Assembly (NCBI GenBank): GCA_965248935.1
Contig: OZ252214.1
Coordinates: 1,364,001 to 1,428,000, forward strand
Direction: 5' to 3'
Source of the DNA: G032773895 sp965248935
GTDB taxonomy: Bacteria; Pseudomonadota; Gammaproteobacteria; Pseudomonadales; Cellvibrionaceae
Length of the DNA stretch: 64,000 nt
The notes under the pieces are model-generated. The model saw only the letters and a program-made list of their open reading frames with translations, had not been told where the DNA came from and searched no databases. Every line of letters starts with the position of its first letter. The stretch's first letter is position 1. Below are positions 63,561-64,000 of the stretch, piece by piece. A program made the translations under genes and the position numbers.

Positions 63561-64000
63561 TTAGCCTTCAAAATCTGTATCCACAATGGGTTCAACATCT
63601 TCTTCATAGTTCACCCCATCAAGACCAAAACCAAACAGTTTTAAAAACTCAAAGCTGTAGCCTTTATAATCAGTCAAATCATCAATGTTGTCTTCTGTCA
63701 CTTTCGGCCAGATCTCACCCACTTTTTCTTGAGTCTCAAGCTTTAATTCTTCGTTATCCATACGCAGGCGATTAGCATCGTCTATACGAGGAGAATCGGT
63801 ATATAAACCCTCAGTATACAAACGGTAAAGCTGTTCAATACAACCTTCATGCGTTCCCTCTTCCTTCATGACTTTGTAAAGGATAGAAATATAAAGGGGC
63901 ATAATTGGGATAGCGGAACTGGACTGAGTTACTAGCGCTTTAAGTACAGAAACATTCGCCGAGCCATTTAAGCCAGACAAACTCTCATTAATTGCCACAG
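63561..64000 (-). CDS. fabV: enoyl-[acyl-carrier-protein] reductase FabV, C-terminal part
   Basis: The last 145 residues of FabV, which reduces trans-2-enoyl-ACP in fatty acid elongation; the 5' end lies beyond the right edge. ALVTQSSSAIPIMPLYIS carries the conserved SSAIP, EGTHEGCIEQLYRLYTEGLY and LTDYKGYSFEFLKLFGFGLD are family-typical. FabV is naturally tolerant of triclosan. The GTG that appears to open the frame at 63998 is internal. Confidence 0.92.
   Translation of the reverse strand, partial: VAINESLSGLNGSANVSVLKALVTQSSSAIPIMPLYISILYKVMKEEGTHEGCIEQLYRLYTEGLYTDSPRIDDANRLRMDNEELKLETQEKVGEIWPKVTEDNIDDLTDYKGYSFEFLKLFGFGLDGVNYEEDVEPIVDTDFEG

Overview
The window looks like chromosomal DNA of a marine, polysaccharide-degrading gammaproteobacterium of the Cellvibrionales type (Teredinibacter/Saccharophagus/Cellvibrio-like). 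The reasons are secreted enzymes whose modules are joined by long poly-serine linkers, an AA10 lytic polysaccharide monooxygenase with chitin/cellulose-binding modules, and core gene neighbourhoods usual in gammaproteobacteria (arsC-wrbA-DUF2069-sppA; dapA-bamC-MBL hydrolase-purC; tas-fabV). The placement is inferred from gene content only.

Layout. 1-4 kb: a partial unknown gene, a small secreted protein, a membrane-anchored response regulator and avtA. 4-7.8 kb: an accessory patch with a chimeric transposase, a truncated antitoxin-like gene, a CsrA with a C-terminal extension, and broken IS200, IS630 and TpsB genes. 7.8-14.3 kb: small unrelated genes all read leftwards and separated by hairpin sites that look like integron attC sites. 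No integron integrase is visible, so this resembles a CALIN (cassette array lacking intI). It includes a type VI secretion amidase effector/immunity pair (tae4-tai4) and a group II intron lying directly beside an attC site. 14.3-19.7 kb: core genes (CheY-like regulator, yihY, arsC, wrbA, DUF2069, sppA). 20-22.6 kb: a secreted multi-CBM enzyme with a catalytic domain I cannot place.

23.5-29.6 kb: a leftward, AT-rich gene cluster with two paralogous methyltransferases, a TPR protein, a DHFR with eukaryote-like features, a PhyH Fe(II)/2-oxoglutarate dioxygenase, a PabB-type chorismate enzyme and a divergent HPPK/FolK-like protein. Three folate-pathway enzyme types combined with tailoring enzymes suggest a dedicated pterin/p-aminobenzoate product. 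This is the best candidate here for an undescribed system. 30-34.9 kb: IS debris (IS3, IS1182, IS1595, integrase, IS110) surrounding a Tse2-like toxin and its partner. 35.4-39.9 kb: a 1496-residue secreted repeat protein. 40.1-42.6 kb: a two-gene DDE transposase/AAA ATPase transposon with many end-repeat sites and a 22-bp insertion that breaks the transposase.

42.7-49.8 kb: a giant SpvB/Rhs polymorphic toxin with an uncharacterised C-terminal domain and an ATGA-coupled immunity candidate. 50.7-53.3 kb: a DUF4261 protein and small secreted or lipoproteins. 53.8-55.0 kb: the AA10 LPMO. 55.9-64 kb: an OmpA-like lipoprotein, a PilZ protein and core genes (purC, MBL hydrolase, bamC, dapA, an LpxL-type acyltransferase, tas, and a partial fabV at the right edge).
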